Shown here: positions 54,086-61,831 of the stretch, piece after piece
Layout: every line of letters begins with the position of its first letter
Numbering within the stretch: position 1 is the first letter of the stretch
From: Massilia sp. 9096
Lineage (GTDB): Bacteria; Pseudomonadota; Gammaproteobacteria; Burkholderiales; Burkholderiaceae_D
DNA length: 64,000 nt
Assembly (NCBI RefSeq): GCF_000745265.1
Contig: NZ_JQNN01000001.1
Coordinates: 2,542,001 to 2,606,000 of the forward strand
Direction: 5' to 3'
Position numbers and translations under genes: made by a program
Notes under the pieces: model-generated
Database searches by the model: none
Told to the model about the DNA's origin: nothing
The model's input: only the letters and a program-made list of their open reading frames with translations

Positions 54086-54973
54086 ATGACATTAGAGCAG
54101 CTAAGGGTGTTCATCGAAGTCGCGCAGCGCCAGCATCTGACGCAAGCCGCTTCCGCGCTTTCTCTTACACCGTCGGCGGTGAGCGCTTCGATCAAGGCGC
54201 TCGAAGAGCGCTACGGAACTGCCCTGTTCCATCGCGTCGGACGACGAATCGAAACAAGCGAGGCAGGCCGTATTTTCCTGACTGAGGCACGTCGCACCGT
54301 GGCTAGTGCACGTGCGGCCGAGACAACGCTGGCGGAACTCGGCACGCTAAAGCGTGGCGCGCTGGCGATCTACGCGAGCCAAACCATCGCAAGCTACTGG
54401 TTGCCTCCCTTGCTGGTGCGCTTCCGTCAAACCTGGCCGGGCATTGACCTGCAGGTTGAAATGGACAATACCGAGAGTGTTGCGCGGTCGGTCCTGCAAG
54501 GTACGGCCGACATCGGCTTCGTGGAGGGCGACATCGGCGAAATACCGCTGGCGAAAAAAATCGTTGGCGAGGACAAGCTGGTCGTGGTGGTCGCCCCAGA
54601 CCACCCCTGGGCTGACGGCAGGCCACTTGGGCCAGCCGACCTCACGAGCGTCCAATGGATCATGCGCGAGGCAGGATCTGGCACGCGTTCAGCGTTCGAG
54701 GCCGCATTCGGCGCACTCGGCATTCCGATTGCTGAGCTGCAGGTCGCGCTCAGCCTGCCTTCGAACGAAGCGGTACGCAGCGCCGTCATGACCGGGCCGT
54801 TCGCGACGGCCATGTCTGAGCTAGTCGTGGCGCCGCAGCTCGAGGTGGGACGACTCGCATTGGCCGCATTCCAGCTACCGACTCGCGCCTTTTCGATGCT
54901 TCGCCACCCGGAACGCCATCGCAGCCGAGCTAGCTTAGCATTCGAGCAGCTCGTGCATTCGCATGCCGTTTAA
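54086..54973 (+). CDS. LysR-type regulator (YeiE/CbbR-like)
   Basis: 295 residues. N-terminal winged helix (MTLEQLRVFIEVAQRQHLTQ, AASALSLTPSAVSASIKALE) and a periplasmic-binding-like sensor domain (YASQTIASYWLPPLLVRFRQ, ADIGFVEGDI). Divergent from yeiH with 95 bases between, an AT-rich gap suited to a shared operator, though no clear T-N11-A site was picked out. Confidence 0.85.
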   Translation: MTLEQLRVFIEVAQRQHLTQAASALSLTPSAVSASIKALEERYGTALFHRVGRRIETSEAGRIFLTEARRTVASARAAETTLAELGTLKRGALAIYASQTIASYWLPPLLVRFRQTWPGIDLQVEMDNTESVARSVLQGTADIGFVEGDIGEIPLAKKIVGEDKLVVVVAPDHPWADGRPLGPADLTSVQWIMREAGSGTRSAFEAAFGALGIPIAELQVALSLPSNEAVRSAVMTGPFATAMSELVVAPQLEVGRLALAAFQLPTRAFSMLRHPERHRSRASLAFEQLVHSHAV

Positions 54974-55296
54974 AACTGGACATGCAGTTGGCACACTGCA
55001 GAGTCTTGCCTGATGGCAGACAGATCGAACATCGCATCTAACCAAGGGCAGAGATAACACACTTTGGCCTTCCCCCATCGTCACGGACACTTCCGTTAGG
55101 CGCATTTTAGATTTTCAAACTGTACCGGGCTGATGTAGCCGATAGTGGAATGACGCCGGCGTGGATTGTAGAACCTTTCGATATAGTCGAACACATCGGC
55201 ACGTAAATCATCCCTGGTCCGGTAGTGCTTTTTGCTTAAGCGCTCAGTCTTGAGCGTCGAGAAGAAACTCTCCATTGCAGCGTTGACGCTCCTATG

Positions 55297-56358
55297 TCAA
55301 GAAGTCTTCGCTGCCGATGCCAAATCTACAAGAATCAGTGGGTAGAGCTCTCGCACAATATATCGCTTCAGGCACCGATGGATTTCCTTGCTCGACATGC
55401 CTTCGGCAGTGCGACGTTCGACGTATGCGCGGGTTCGAGGTTCGCTTCGCATTCGCACCATGGCGATAGTCCACAGTGCATTGTTTGCCTGTCTGTCGCC
55501 GCCACGGTTCAGTCGGTGACGTATTGTTTTGCCAGAGGATGCTGGTAGCGGATTCACGCCACACAGTGCGGCGAGTGCTGCCTCGCTATGCAAGCGTTCA
55601 GGATTGTCGCCAGCGACTGCGATGAGTGTGGCTGCGGTCTGTGGTCCGATACCAAACTGCTCACGCAGCCGTGGCGCCGCCTGGCTTGTCAGTTTCTCTA
55701 GAGAGCTGTCAAGCTCCTTTAGTTCGGCCGCGAGCGCTAACCAGCGCTTCGCTAGCAGACGCAGTGTCGTGGTCAATGTCTCCAGTTGTGTGCTCGTCCC
55801 CAAGTTCCGCAAATGTGCGCATGCCGCAACGCATTGTTCTGCCTTTGCTTTCCAAAGTCGTTCACGAATTTCCTGCGGAGCGCTGACTAGGATTGCCCTC
55901 AACTGATTGATGGCCTGGGTCTTGGCCTTGACTGCGCTTCGTCTCGCAACAGAAACGATGCGCATCGCTTCAGCAGCTCCGCAATGCGACTTGGGGATAG
56001 CAGTGGCGTCCCCAGAAAGCACGGATCGTGCAGCACTTTCTGCATCGGCCGGATCAGATTTTCCTTTCAGCCGTCGCTTGCTGCGGTCCGGGCGATTGAC
56101 CTCTAAAACTTCGATACCTTGCTCGCGTAAAACGCGGGCAAGGCCTGCACCATAAGTTCCAGTACCTTCGACTCCAGCGCGTGTAACGCGGCCCAGGGAG
56201 CGTGCCCAAGCTAACAATTTCTGGTAACCGCTTGCAGTCGTCGGCGTCACTAAAGTTCCGATCAACTTTCCTGCATCATTTATTACCGCGCCAACATGCG
56301 TATCCAAGTGTGTATCGACGCCGAGAATCACCTCGTTTTGCATTGATTGGTTATCCAA
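55297..56358 (-). CDS. IS110-family DEDD transposase
   Basis: 353 residues. N-terminal RuvC-like DEDD domain (VILGVDTHLDTHVGAVIND, GVEGTGTYGAGLARVL, KSDPADAESAA) and a C-terminal Transposase_20 domain with the serine region (ALCGVNPLPASSGKTIRHRL, NRGGDRQANNALW). TTG 56358 has AGGAG five bases upstream and is preferred over ATG 56343. This family cuts and joins DNA with a bridge RNA as guide. All motifs look intact, so it may still be active. Confidence 0.93.
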   Translation of the reverse strand: MDNQSMQNEVILGVDTHLDTHVGAVINDAGKLIGTLVTPTTASGYQKLLAWARSLGRVTRAGVEGTGTYGAGLARVLREQGIEVLEVNRPDRSKRRLKGKSDPADAESAARSVLSGDATAIPKSHCGAAEAMRIVSVARRSAVKAKTQAINQLRAILVSAPQEIRERLWKAKAEQCVAACAHLRNLGTSTQLETLTTTLRLLAKRWLALAAELKELDSSLEKLTSQAAPRLREQFGIGPQTAATLIAVAGDNPERLHSEAALAALCGVNPLPASSGKTIRHRLNRGGDRQANNALWTIAMVRMRSEPRTRAYVERRTAEGMSSKEIHRCLKRYIVRELYPLILVDLASAAKTS

Positions 56359-56394
56359 ATCGTCTCCTTGTTCAAGGTAGGCGCATTACCAATC

Positions 56395-56570
56395 CCATTT
56401 GCTGGACAGGACACTCACGGTGCAGAACAAAGCTCCTATTAGGTCACAGGCATCTGGCCCGGTAACGCTCGGGGAACGCTCTGACCAAACCGACAGGTCA
56501 ACGCAAAGGCAACAGGCCAATCCCAGCACGGGTCAGATTTGGCAGGCGTTCTCGACCATAATAGACTGAG
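56395..56570 (-). ncRNA. candidate IS110 bridge RNA
   Basis: In the leader of the transposase, four guide-like segments occur in the expected order on the minus strand. TGCTGGGA (56528-56521) equals the left target. GCGTTG (56504-56499) is complementary to CAACGC of the right target. ATAGGAGC (56439-56432) equals the left donor end (55295-55288). TGAGTG (56417-56412) is complementary to CACTCA of the right donor end. CTGACC (56536-56531) and GGTCAG (56486-56481) would close the target-binding loop. The exact RNA ends are not known. Confidence 0.72.
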
Positions 56571-57239
56571 TGTCCCAGCAATTACCGCGTCGACTCATGC
56601 TGCAAACGATGCCGTGAGACTCGAGCAAGCGCTGGAAATCCTCACTCGTGTATTGCGAGCCCTGGTCGGAGTGATGCACCACTGCGCGAGGACGACCGCG
56701 TCGGAAAATTGCCATTAGCAGAGCATCCATCACCAGTTGTGCCGTCATCGTCGGCTGCATCGACCAGCCCACCACACGCCGCGAATACAGGTCGAGGACA
56801 ACAGCGACAAACAGCCAGCCTTCGCCAGTCCACACATAAGTAAAGTCGGCCGCCCATTTCTGGTTCGGCCCTGTCGCTTCAAACTGCCGGTCCAACAGAT
56901 TCGGCGCGATGGCGTGGACTGGCGAATCGAGCTGTCCTGGCGCACGACGTCGCTTGTGGCGGGCCTTGATGCCGGCCGCTTTCATCAGTCGCGCTACGCG
57001 GTTCTCGCTGCAGGACAAACCGGCGTCGATAAGGTCTCGCACTACCCGCGGTGAACCATATGTGCCATCGCTGGCATCAAAGCTGTGCTTGATTGCCTTG
57101 AGAAGCTGGGCATTCTCGCGTTCATGCGCACTTGCAGGCCGTCCAAGCCAGTCGTAAAAACCGCTGCTCGATACGCCGAGTAGACGGCACATCATTCGCG
57201 TTGGCCAGATGGTTCGATATTTGACGATGAAGCCGTACT

Positions 57240-57527
57240 TCACTTGAGGTCGGCTGCGAAGTAGCCGAGCGCCTTTTTTAATATGTCGCGCTCCGTCTTG
57301 ACCTTCGCCAGCTCGCGTCGCATACGCTCGTATTCCTGGGCCGACACTTTCTCGCTCCGGACGGCGACCTCTGCATCGACGTCAGCATCTCTGCACCACC
57401 GTCCCAGCAAATTGGCGCCAATGCCAAGGTCACGGGCTATCGCCGCCTTGCTCGCACCAGGCTGGCCTACCAGCTTGACTGCTTCGCGCTTAAACTCTTC
57501 TGAAAATACTCGTCTTTCACGTGCCAT
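57240..57527 (-). CDS. IS3-family transposase OrfA
   Basis: 95 residues. Helix-turn-helix (FSEEFKREAVKLVGQPGASK, AIARDLGIGANLLGRWCR) and a leucine-zipper-like C-terminus (YERMRRELAKVKTERDILKK). The slippery AAAAAAG (57279-57273) near its end would allow the -1 frameshift that fuses OrfA to OrfB. OrfA itself is intact. Confidence 0.9.
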   Translation of the reverse strand: MARERRVFSEEFKREAVKLVGQPGASKAAIARDLGIGANLLGRWCRDADVDAEVAVRSEKVSAQEYERMRRELAKVKTERDILKKALGYFAADLK

Positions 57528-57555
57528 GTAATACCTCCGATAGGGACATCATACC

Positions 57556-57564
57556 TATCGAAAG
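57556..57564. repeat. 9-bp target duplication, left copy
   Basis: TATCGAAAG, repeated exactly at 58608-58616 on the other side of the IS903-type element. Confidence 0.9.
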
Positions 57565-58607
57565 GGCTTTGTTGCACAAATAAGCTGAGTGCGTAATACC
57601 CCAAACCCCGGACGGATTTATGGCATGGCCACCGTCATCGGTGTACCCAGGTGGGTGAAGCGATTCAGAATGGCAGCACGTACCTGCAGCTCAGCTACCT
57701 GACGATCGAAGTCGCGTGCCATCACGCGTTCTCCCAGTAACTTAAAGCATCGCATTTTCGTCTCGACCAGACTGCGTCGGTGATAGCCACTCCACTTCTT
57801 CCAGATCGCCCGGCCCAAGCGGCGCGTAGCGTGGAAGATGGCGTTTCGGGCCTCGGCGCCAGGACGTCGATCCTTCCACAGCTTGGCATTCTTGCGCGTT
57901 GGGATTATGGCGTGCGCACCACGGCGCGCAATGGCTTCATGACACCCTTTGGTGTCATAGGCGCCGTCTCCACTGACGCTTGCGATGGATTCGCCCAGGT
58001 CGATTTGTTCCAGCAGACCGGCCATCATGGGCGCATCGCCAGTGGCGTTATCGGTCACTTCGATGGCACGGATTTCTAGCGTAGTGGCATCAATACCCAA
58101 GTGGACCTTGCGCCATTGGCGGCGATAGTCAGCCCCATGCTTTTTGGTTTTCCACTCACCTTCGCCCAGCATCTTGATGCCGGTGCTATCAACAAGAAGG
58201 TGTAATCCGGTTGTCGTCGGCTGCGCGCTGATCGTCACTGCAAGATGCTTTTGACGACGGCTGACGGTGCTGAAGTCGGGTACCTGCCAGTCCAGACCCG
58301 CAAGCTTGAGCAGGCTTTGCGCCATCCCCATCGCCTGGCGTAACGCCAGGTTGAACAAGCTTTTGATGGTCAAGCAAAACTGGATTGCTGCCTCACTGTA
58401 CTTTTTGCTGCGCCCACGCTTGCCGCTGGGCTTGCCGTGCCAACACATGTTTGGGTCCAGCCAGATCAGCAGCGAACCGCGTCTCTTGAGGGCCTCGTTG
58501 TACTGTTTCCAGTTGGTCGTTCGATACTTCGGCTTGACAGGTGCGCTCATGTCGTAAGTTTACCCACCCTCGCCATGTGCTGCTCGCGAGGTTTGTGCAA
58601 CAAAGCC
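57565..58607 (-). mobile_element. IS5-family, IS903-group element
   Basis: 1043 bases. Terminal inverted repeats GGCTTTGTTGCACAAA (57565-57580) and TTTGTGCAACAAAGCC (58592-58607), perfect over 16 bases. The 9-base duplication TATCGAAAG on both sides is the IS903-group length. It landed inside the left end of the IS3 element, between its terminal repeat and orfA. The perfect ends suggest a recent insertion. Confidence 0.95.
57618..58550 (-). CDS. IS5-family transposase (IS903 group)
   Basis: 310 residues. DDE domain: HLLVDSTGIKMLGEGEW (first Asp), SVSGDGAYDTKGCHEAI (second Asp), and YHRRSLVETKMRCFKLLGER (Glu, Y-2-R-3-E type). Full length and intact. Confidence 0.95.
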   Translation of the reverse strand: MSAPVKPKYRTTNWKQYNEALKRRGSLLIWLDPNMCWHGKPSGKRGRSKKYSEAAIQFCLTIKSLFNLALRQAMGMAQSLLKLAGLDWQVPDFSTVSRRQKHLAVTISAQPTTTGLHLLVDSTGIKMLGEGEWKTKKHGADYRRQWRKVHLGIDATTLEIRAIEVTDNATGDAPMMAGLLEQIDLGESIASVSGDGAYDTKGCHEAIARRGAHAIIPTRKNAKLWKDRRPGAEARNAIFHATRRLGRAIWKKWSGYHRRSLVETKMRCFKLLGERVMARDFDRQVAELQVRAAILNRFTHLGTPMTVAMP

Positions 58608-58641
58608 TATCGAAAGTGTCCGTCGTGGTGGGGGAAGGCCA

Positions 58642-58822
58642 TATCGATCGCAACAGTGGTGTCCCGAACGTGTAAGACCTCAGCCTCAGTGAGCGGCGAG
58701 CCCTTCTGTTTTTCTGCAGCCCCTAGCATCGCGTGCAACGGATTAAGGTAGACCCTGACGGTCTTTGCATCCGAGTTTGCCCCTTCGTTCCTCTTCCGTC
58801 CAAACCATCCGAATACACCCAT
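58642..58822 (-). pseudogene. small gene truncated by the IS3 element
   Basis: MGVFGWFGRKRNEGANSDAK, then VRVYLNPLHAMLGAAEKQKG and SPLTEAEVLHVRDTTVAID before the IS3 end. The NPLHAMLxAAE...PLTxxEVLxVRD pattern recurs in small hypothetical proteins of Gammaproteobacteria and Burkholderiales that run on for another 40-50 residues. The 3-prime part is not found at the other end of the IS. Confidence 0.65.
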
Positions 58823-58847
58823 GCGTGCTCCAGTTAGATGTCTGCTC

Positions 58848-58899
58848 CTGGCCGGTTGCAGACCTACAGCTACTTCCGCTACCGACCCTAACCGGTCGT
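58848..58899 (+). repeat. intergenic palindromic repeat, copy H
   Basis: CCTGGCCGGTTGCAGACCTA then CAGCTACTTCCGCTACCGAC and CCTAACCGGTC. It lies 26 bases upstream of the truncated gene start. The next 500 bases (58900-59399) hold overlapping short frames with protein-like patches (e.g. SVATDGSSSWALIQEYTLTD) that shift frame, perhaps a decayed gene; no call made. Confidence 0.65.
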
Positions 58900-59399
58900 T
58901 CAGCTACTTTGATCCATCGTCGAGCTTCCCTGTCTCGCAATATTGCGCCTGCCAAAGCATCGTCGATGCTCTGTCCGGGCCAAATTCGTGGCGATGTAGG
59001 TGCCGCACATCGCACACAACGCGCAGTGTTACCATTTCGTTCTGCTTTAAAAACAGCATCGCCCCGATGAGTGTCCCATCGTCGGATGACGAATGCGCAG
59101 CACATTTATCCAGGCGCGAACTCCGACTGGATTGATGAGTGAATCTGTAAGCGTGTATTCCTGGATCAGTGCCCATGAAGAGCTGCCGTCTGTTGCAACT
59201 GAAATGGATTTTCCGTATCCGCACAGGGCTCATTTTTTCCTGCAGAGTCCTTAAATAGAGTACCACTCCGGGATTGGGTTCTCATTATCGAAAATGATCC
59301 ATTTGACTGCCGGCCGTAGATGATTCGTGTGCGGAACGAACATGCACGATGCCAAACTCATCGCGAGAACAAGTAGCGATGCTACGTGTAGGGTGGGAA

Positions 59400-59924
59400 T
59401 TATTTGGCGCAGCTTATCGTTACCTGCTTGTTGTACCCCTCTAAGACAGCACCGTAAACCTCACGGTACCTCTGAAGTTGATCGGACGAAGGTTCTTTGG
59501 GTAACGATGCTTTATATGCCGTGCGCGCTGCTGGCGAAAAGTATGCCGTGATCTTAGAACTGGCACTTTCCAAACGTAAAAGTGCCGCTGAGGTTTCGAG
59601 ATCGTTGAAACGAAGATGAGTAAAATCACTGCTCATGTCGTCTCGGATTGCCTTGACCTCGTCACATTCCTTCGCTCGTTCACTACGTACAATTGCCTCA
59701 TTCTTTACAGATTGAGCACGTAAGTCCTTTTCAGCGTCAAGTTGAGCTCTTAAACGAGTGATATCTGCCTGTGACTTTAACTCTATTTCTCGGATTTGCT
59801 TTTGAGTCTGTGCCTTAAGGCTTTCAATACTACTTTTCGCTCCGTTAGTTAAGTACGCAGTAACGATTGTCCCGCATACAGTGACAATGCTGCAAATGAT
59901 CGGAACCCAGTTAATCTTTGCCAT
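59400..59924 (-). CDS. hypothetical membrane-anchored coiled-coil protein
   Basis: 174 residues. One N-terminal transmembrane helix (MAKINWVPIICSIVTVCGTI), then a long charged coiled coil (about 28-80: SLKAQTQKQIREIELKSQAD, LRAQLDAEKDLRAQ) and a helical C-terminal domain. GGAAG lies just upstream of ATG 59924. No family recognised. GC content is well below that of the core genome. Confidence 0.6.
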   Translation of the reverse strand: MAKINWVPIICSIVTVCGTIVTAYLTNGAKSSIESLKAQTQKQIREIELKSQADITRLRAQLDAEKDLRAQSVKNEAIVRSERAKECDEVKAIRDDMSSDFTHLRFNDLETSAALLRLESASSKITAYFSPAARTAYKASLPKEPSSDQLQRYREVYGAVLEGYNKQVTISCAK

Positions 59925-59950
59925 CGCTTCCTTTGGTAGAGTGAATTGAA

Positions 59951-60118
59951 TTAACGTCGTCGATTCAGGTAGTAGTAAGAGGCATTCAGCCCGTAGTGAC
60001 CGTCTACCGATACGAACAGCCAATATGCGCGCTCACAACCAGCTATTATTCGCTGCATCGCCGTGATGAGTTCTTTCGCCAGCGAGATCACTGCCGGCGT
60101 CGCTCCATCAAAATCCAT
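59951..60118 (-). CDS. small hypothetical protein, possibly a fragment
   Basis: 55 residues: MDFDGATPAVISLAKELITA, MQRIIAGCERAYWLFVSVDG, HYGLNASYYYLNRRR. AGGAG lies eight bases before ATG 60118. The RAYWxFxxxxxxxGxNxSY stretch resembles parts of immunity-type proteins, which are usually longer. Could be a remnant. Confidence 0.45.
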   Translation of the reverse strand: MDFDGATPAVISLAKELITAMQRIIAGCERAYWLFVSVDGHYGLNASYYYLNRRR

Positions 60119-60150
60119 GCCCGGTTCTCCTGGAAGGTTGCCGACGACTG

Positions 60151-60252
60151 CTTCTGGCCGATTTCGGCCGGTCAAGCCAGCATAGCAGATTGCTTGGCTG
60201 GAAAATTCACGGACTGTCACGAAAGGCCGGACCCGACCCAAAGCTGACCTTC
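60151..60252 (+). repeat. intergenic palindromic repeat, copy I (long form)
   Basis: CTTCTGGCCGATTTCGGCCG start, then AGCATAGCAGATTGC, GTCACGAAAGGCCGG and ACCCGACCCAAAGCTGAC. It keeps an extra middle part (about 45 bases) shared with copies J and L. Confidence 0.7.
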
Positions 60253-60300
60253 GTATTTGCTGCCGAAATCAGGCCAACGTAGAGGACGAACGCTGAAAAT

Positions 60301-61026
60301 CTATTTGAGGTCTACTGTAGCGAAATCGTGCAGTTGTTGGACAATTGAGCCGATCGCTTTGTCCGTGAAATCCACGAAAGGAATAAGGCATCCGGGGACG
60401 AGTTTGAAGTTATAGATCCAACTTGAAGCGAGTTGAGTCGGATTGCCTGAAACGTCAGACGGGAGATCGACTGCACCGGGGCCAGTTGCAGCATATTGCT
60501 TCCGCGGAAGTATGCCTCGATGAGCCAAATAGTTTCTGAAATTTGAAAGTTCCGCATACTGTGGATCGCTCAAGATATCTTTCATCGCATTGACTATTGC
60601 AGTGCTACCATGTTTTGCTTTCATCTTTGCGAAGATCTTTTCTGGAGTTACCCGTAGATCCTTATCTAGAGCTATTGGATAATCCGATGGGAACGCCTGA
60701 GAAACACATGCATAAGTCGCGAAAAATGCGCATTCAATAGCCGATAGAGCCGCAGTAAAAAACGAGAACATCTCGTGATCTTGCAGAAAGCGCAATTCTA
60801 GACTAGCTGCACTATTAGCCAGTAGCTCATCAAATCTCGCGCTGCTCTTATGCGTCGCGATAGCGCGATACCCTGTAGCATTCCAAGCTGCCGCGAACAT
60901 AAACCAATTTGAGCTTGGATTCTGCGCATAATTAGCCATTTTCGCATTAACGGAATCGAACTCCAAGTGGGGGAAATTTTCAGGGAGATTGAGATCGCCG
61001 AGAGTCTTACTGAATTTCTGAACCAT
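60301..61026 (-). CDS. HEPN-like hypothetical protein
   Basis: 241 residues, mostly helical. Contains FRNYLAHRG (Arg164, His169), an RX4H-type motif as in HEPN ribonucleases and toxins, plus the helix LSAIECAFFATYACVSQAF. No family can be named. Downstream of the HNH and unknown genes with a 75-base gap. ATG 61026 has no strong ribosome site. Confidence 0.55.
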   Translation of the reverse strand: MVQKFSKTLGDLNLPENFPHLEFDSVNAKMANYAQNPSSNWFMFAAAWNATGYRAIATHKSSARFDELLANSAASLELRFLQDHEMFSFFTAALSAIECAFFATYACVSQAFPSDYPIALDKDLRVTPEKIFAKMKAKHGSTAIVNAMKDILSDPQYAELSNFRNYLAHRGILPRKQYAATGPGAVDLPSDVSGNPTQLASSWIYNFKLVPGCLIPFVDFTDKAIGSIVQQLHDFATVDLK

Positions 61027-61101
61027 AAAATCAGGTCATTCTCGTTCTAATTGATTTTTTCGAGCTCATCTTAATGTTCTAAACATCACGCCCGCAAGGC
61101 G

Positions 61102-61821
61102 TTATTCATTTGCATTGAGGTCCTCAGGAACTTCTTGACGGTCACTGTTGCCCCCTTTAACAGAGTCCTCTGTAGATTGGGTAGCGAATATTCCGTTTCG
61201 TCGAAGATGTTCCTCAGCTTGTTTCGTTAGTTCTTCCCTAATCTCAATATGAATTTCAATTATTTCCTCTGCAACATCTTTGTTGTACACCGGAAGTATG
61301 CTACTACCATGGGGAAGTAGGGAAAAGTTATCATCTCCTCCAAAAAGTGGTGCTTGCATCGATGCTGCAAAATCACTTGAAAGGTGGGCACTTTCGGTCA
61401 ATGCAGGGTACCAACGGCGCATTCTTTCGCTTAAGTGCCTAATGTTAGGCGCCCAGTTTGTACTTCTTCTTCCATCCAATATGTGCTTCAGTTGCGCAGT
61501 GCCCTCAAGCTCTTGGCGCAGCAAACAAATAGCTGAGGAATAGAAACCTTGCATAGCTAGGGACACAATAACAGGGCCAGTCATGTTTACTGTAGAGAAG
61601 GTCGCCTCCCATTCGCGCTGCACAGGATCGGTTCGAACCATTTGATACGTCACGCCTTCTCTAATTTCGGGAATGCTCATGTTGTTTAGCATTAAATCAA
61701 GAAATTCCCCGAGACGCTTTGAAACTTCATTATTTTTCTTTAATAATGCCGTAAGATCAGTGCTTGACTTCGCATTAATCTTTTCCGACGTAATCACAAT
61801 GAATTGGTCCCAGTTTCGCAT
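61102..61821 (-). CDS. hypothetical protein, partner of HNH gene
   Basis: 239 residues from ATG 61821, with AAGGTG six bases upstream; a GTG three codons earlier is possible. Helical: LLKKNNEVSKRLGEFLDLML, VIVSLAMQGFYSSAICLLRQ, ELEGTAQLKHILDGRR. Acidic, polar C-terminus. No family recognised, though the helical AMxGFYSSAxxLLRQELEG pattern recalls abortive-infection-like helical proteins. The gene begins 10 bases after the HNH stop, so they are co-transcribed. Confidence 0.6.
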   Translation of the reverse strand: MRNWDQFIVITSEKINAKSSTDLTALLKKNNEVSKRLGEFLDLMLNNMSIPEIREGVTYQMVRTDPVQREWEATFSTVNMTGPVIVSLAMQGFYSSAICLLRQELEGTAQLKHILDGRRSTNWAPNIRHLSERMRRWYPALTESAHLSSDFAASMQAPLFGGDDNFSLLPHGSSILPVYNKDVAEEIIEIHIEIREELTKQAEEHLRRNGIFATQSTEDSVKGGNSDRQEVPEDLNANE

Positions 61822-61831
61822 CTGTATCACC

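Larger units (their letters stand above)
55286..56572 (-). mobile_element. IS110-family element inserted in IS3 orfB
   Basis: 1287 bases. Reconstructing orfB across the break gives TGCTGGGA-CA-ACGCTGC with a 2-base overlap CA at both junctions (56571-56572 and 55284-55285), as expected of IS110 recombination. There are no terminal inverted repeats. One transposase gene, with about 210 bases of non-coding DNA upstream of it. Confidence 0.88.
55096..57243 (-). pseudogene. IS3-family transposase OrfB, interrupted by an IS110 element
   Basis: N-terminal part 57243-56573: HTH_21 region and DDE domain (WAADFTYVWTGEGWLFVAVV, VHHSDQGSQYTSEDF) up to SRRGNCWD. C-terminal part 55284-55096: NAAMESFFSTLKTERLSKKH to ISPVQFENLK. 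The break falls within the conserved NCWDNAAMESFF, whose last catalytic Glu lies in the far piece. It cannot make active transposase. Confidence 0.9.
55065..58641 (-). mobile_element. IS3-family element, split by two other insertion sequences
   Basis: Ends start with TG and match as inverted repeats: TGGCCTTCCCCCATCG... at 55065 and TGGCCTTCCCCCACCACG... read inward from 58641; both continue ACGGACACTT and TAGG. Removing the inner IS110 (about 1.29 kb) and IS903-type (1.05 kb) insertions leaves about 1.2-1.3 kb, normal for IS3. No target duplication was found at the outer ends, and the gene cut at 58641 has no other half at 55064, so a deletion has probably followed. Confidence 0.85.

Noticed and set aside
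54985..55015. Third sigma-54 promoter after the LysR gene (TTGGCAC ... TTGCC)
   Set aside because: Spacing between the boxes is 11 bases instead of about 5, and no gene follows in that direction.
58904..59266. 120-codon minus-strand frame between copy H and 59.3 kb
   Set aside because: Protein-like patches switch between frames, so no single frame is convincing; treated as possible decayed DNA.
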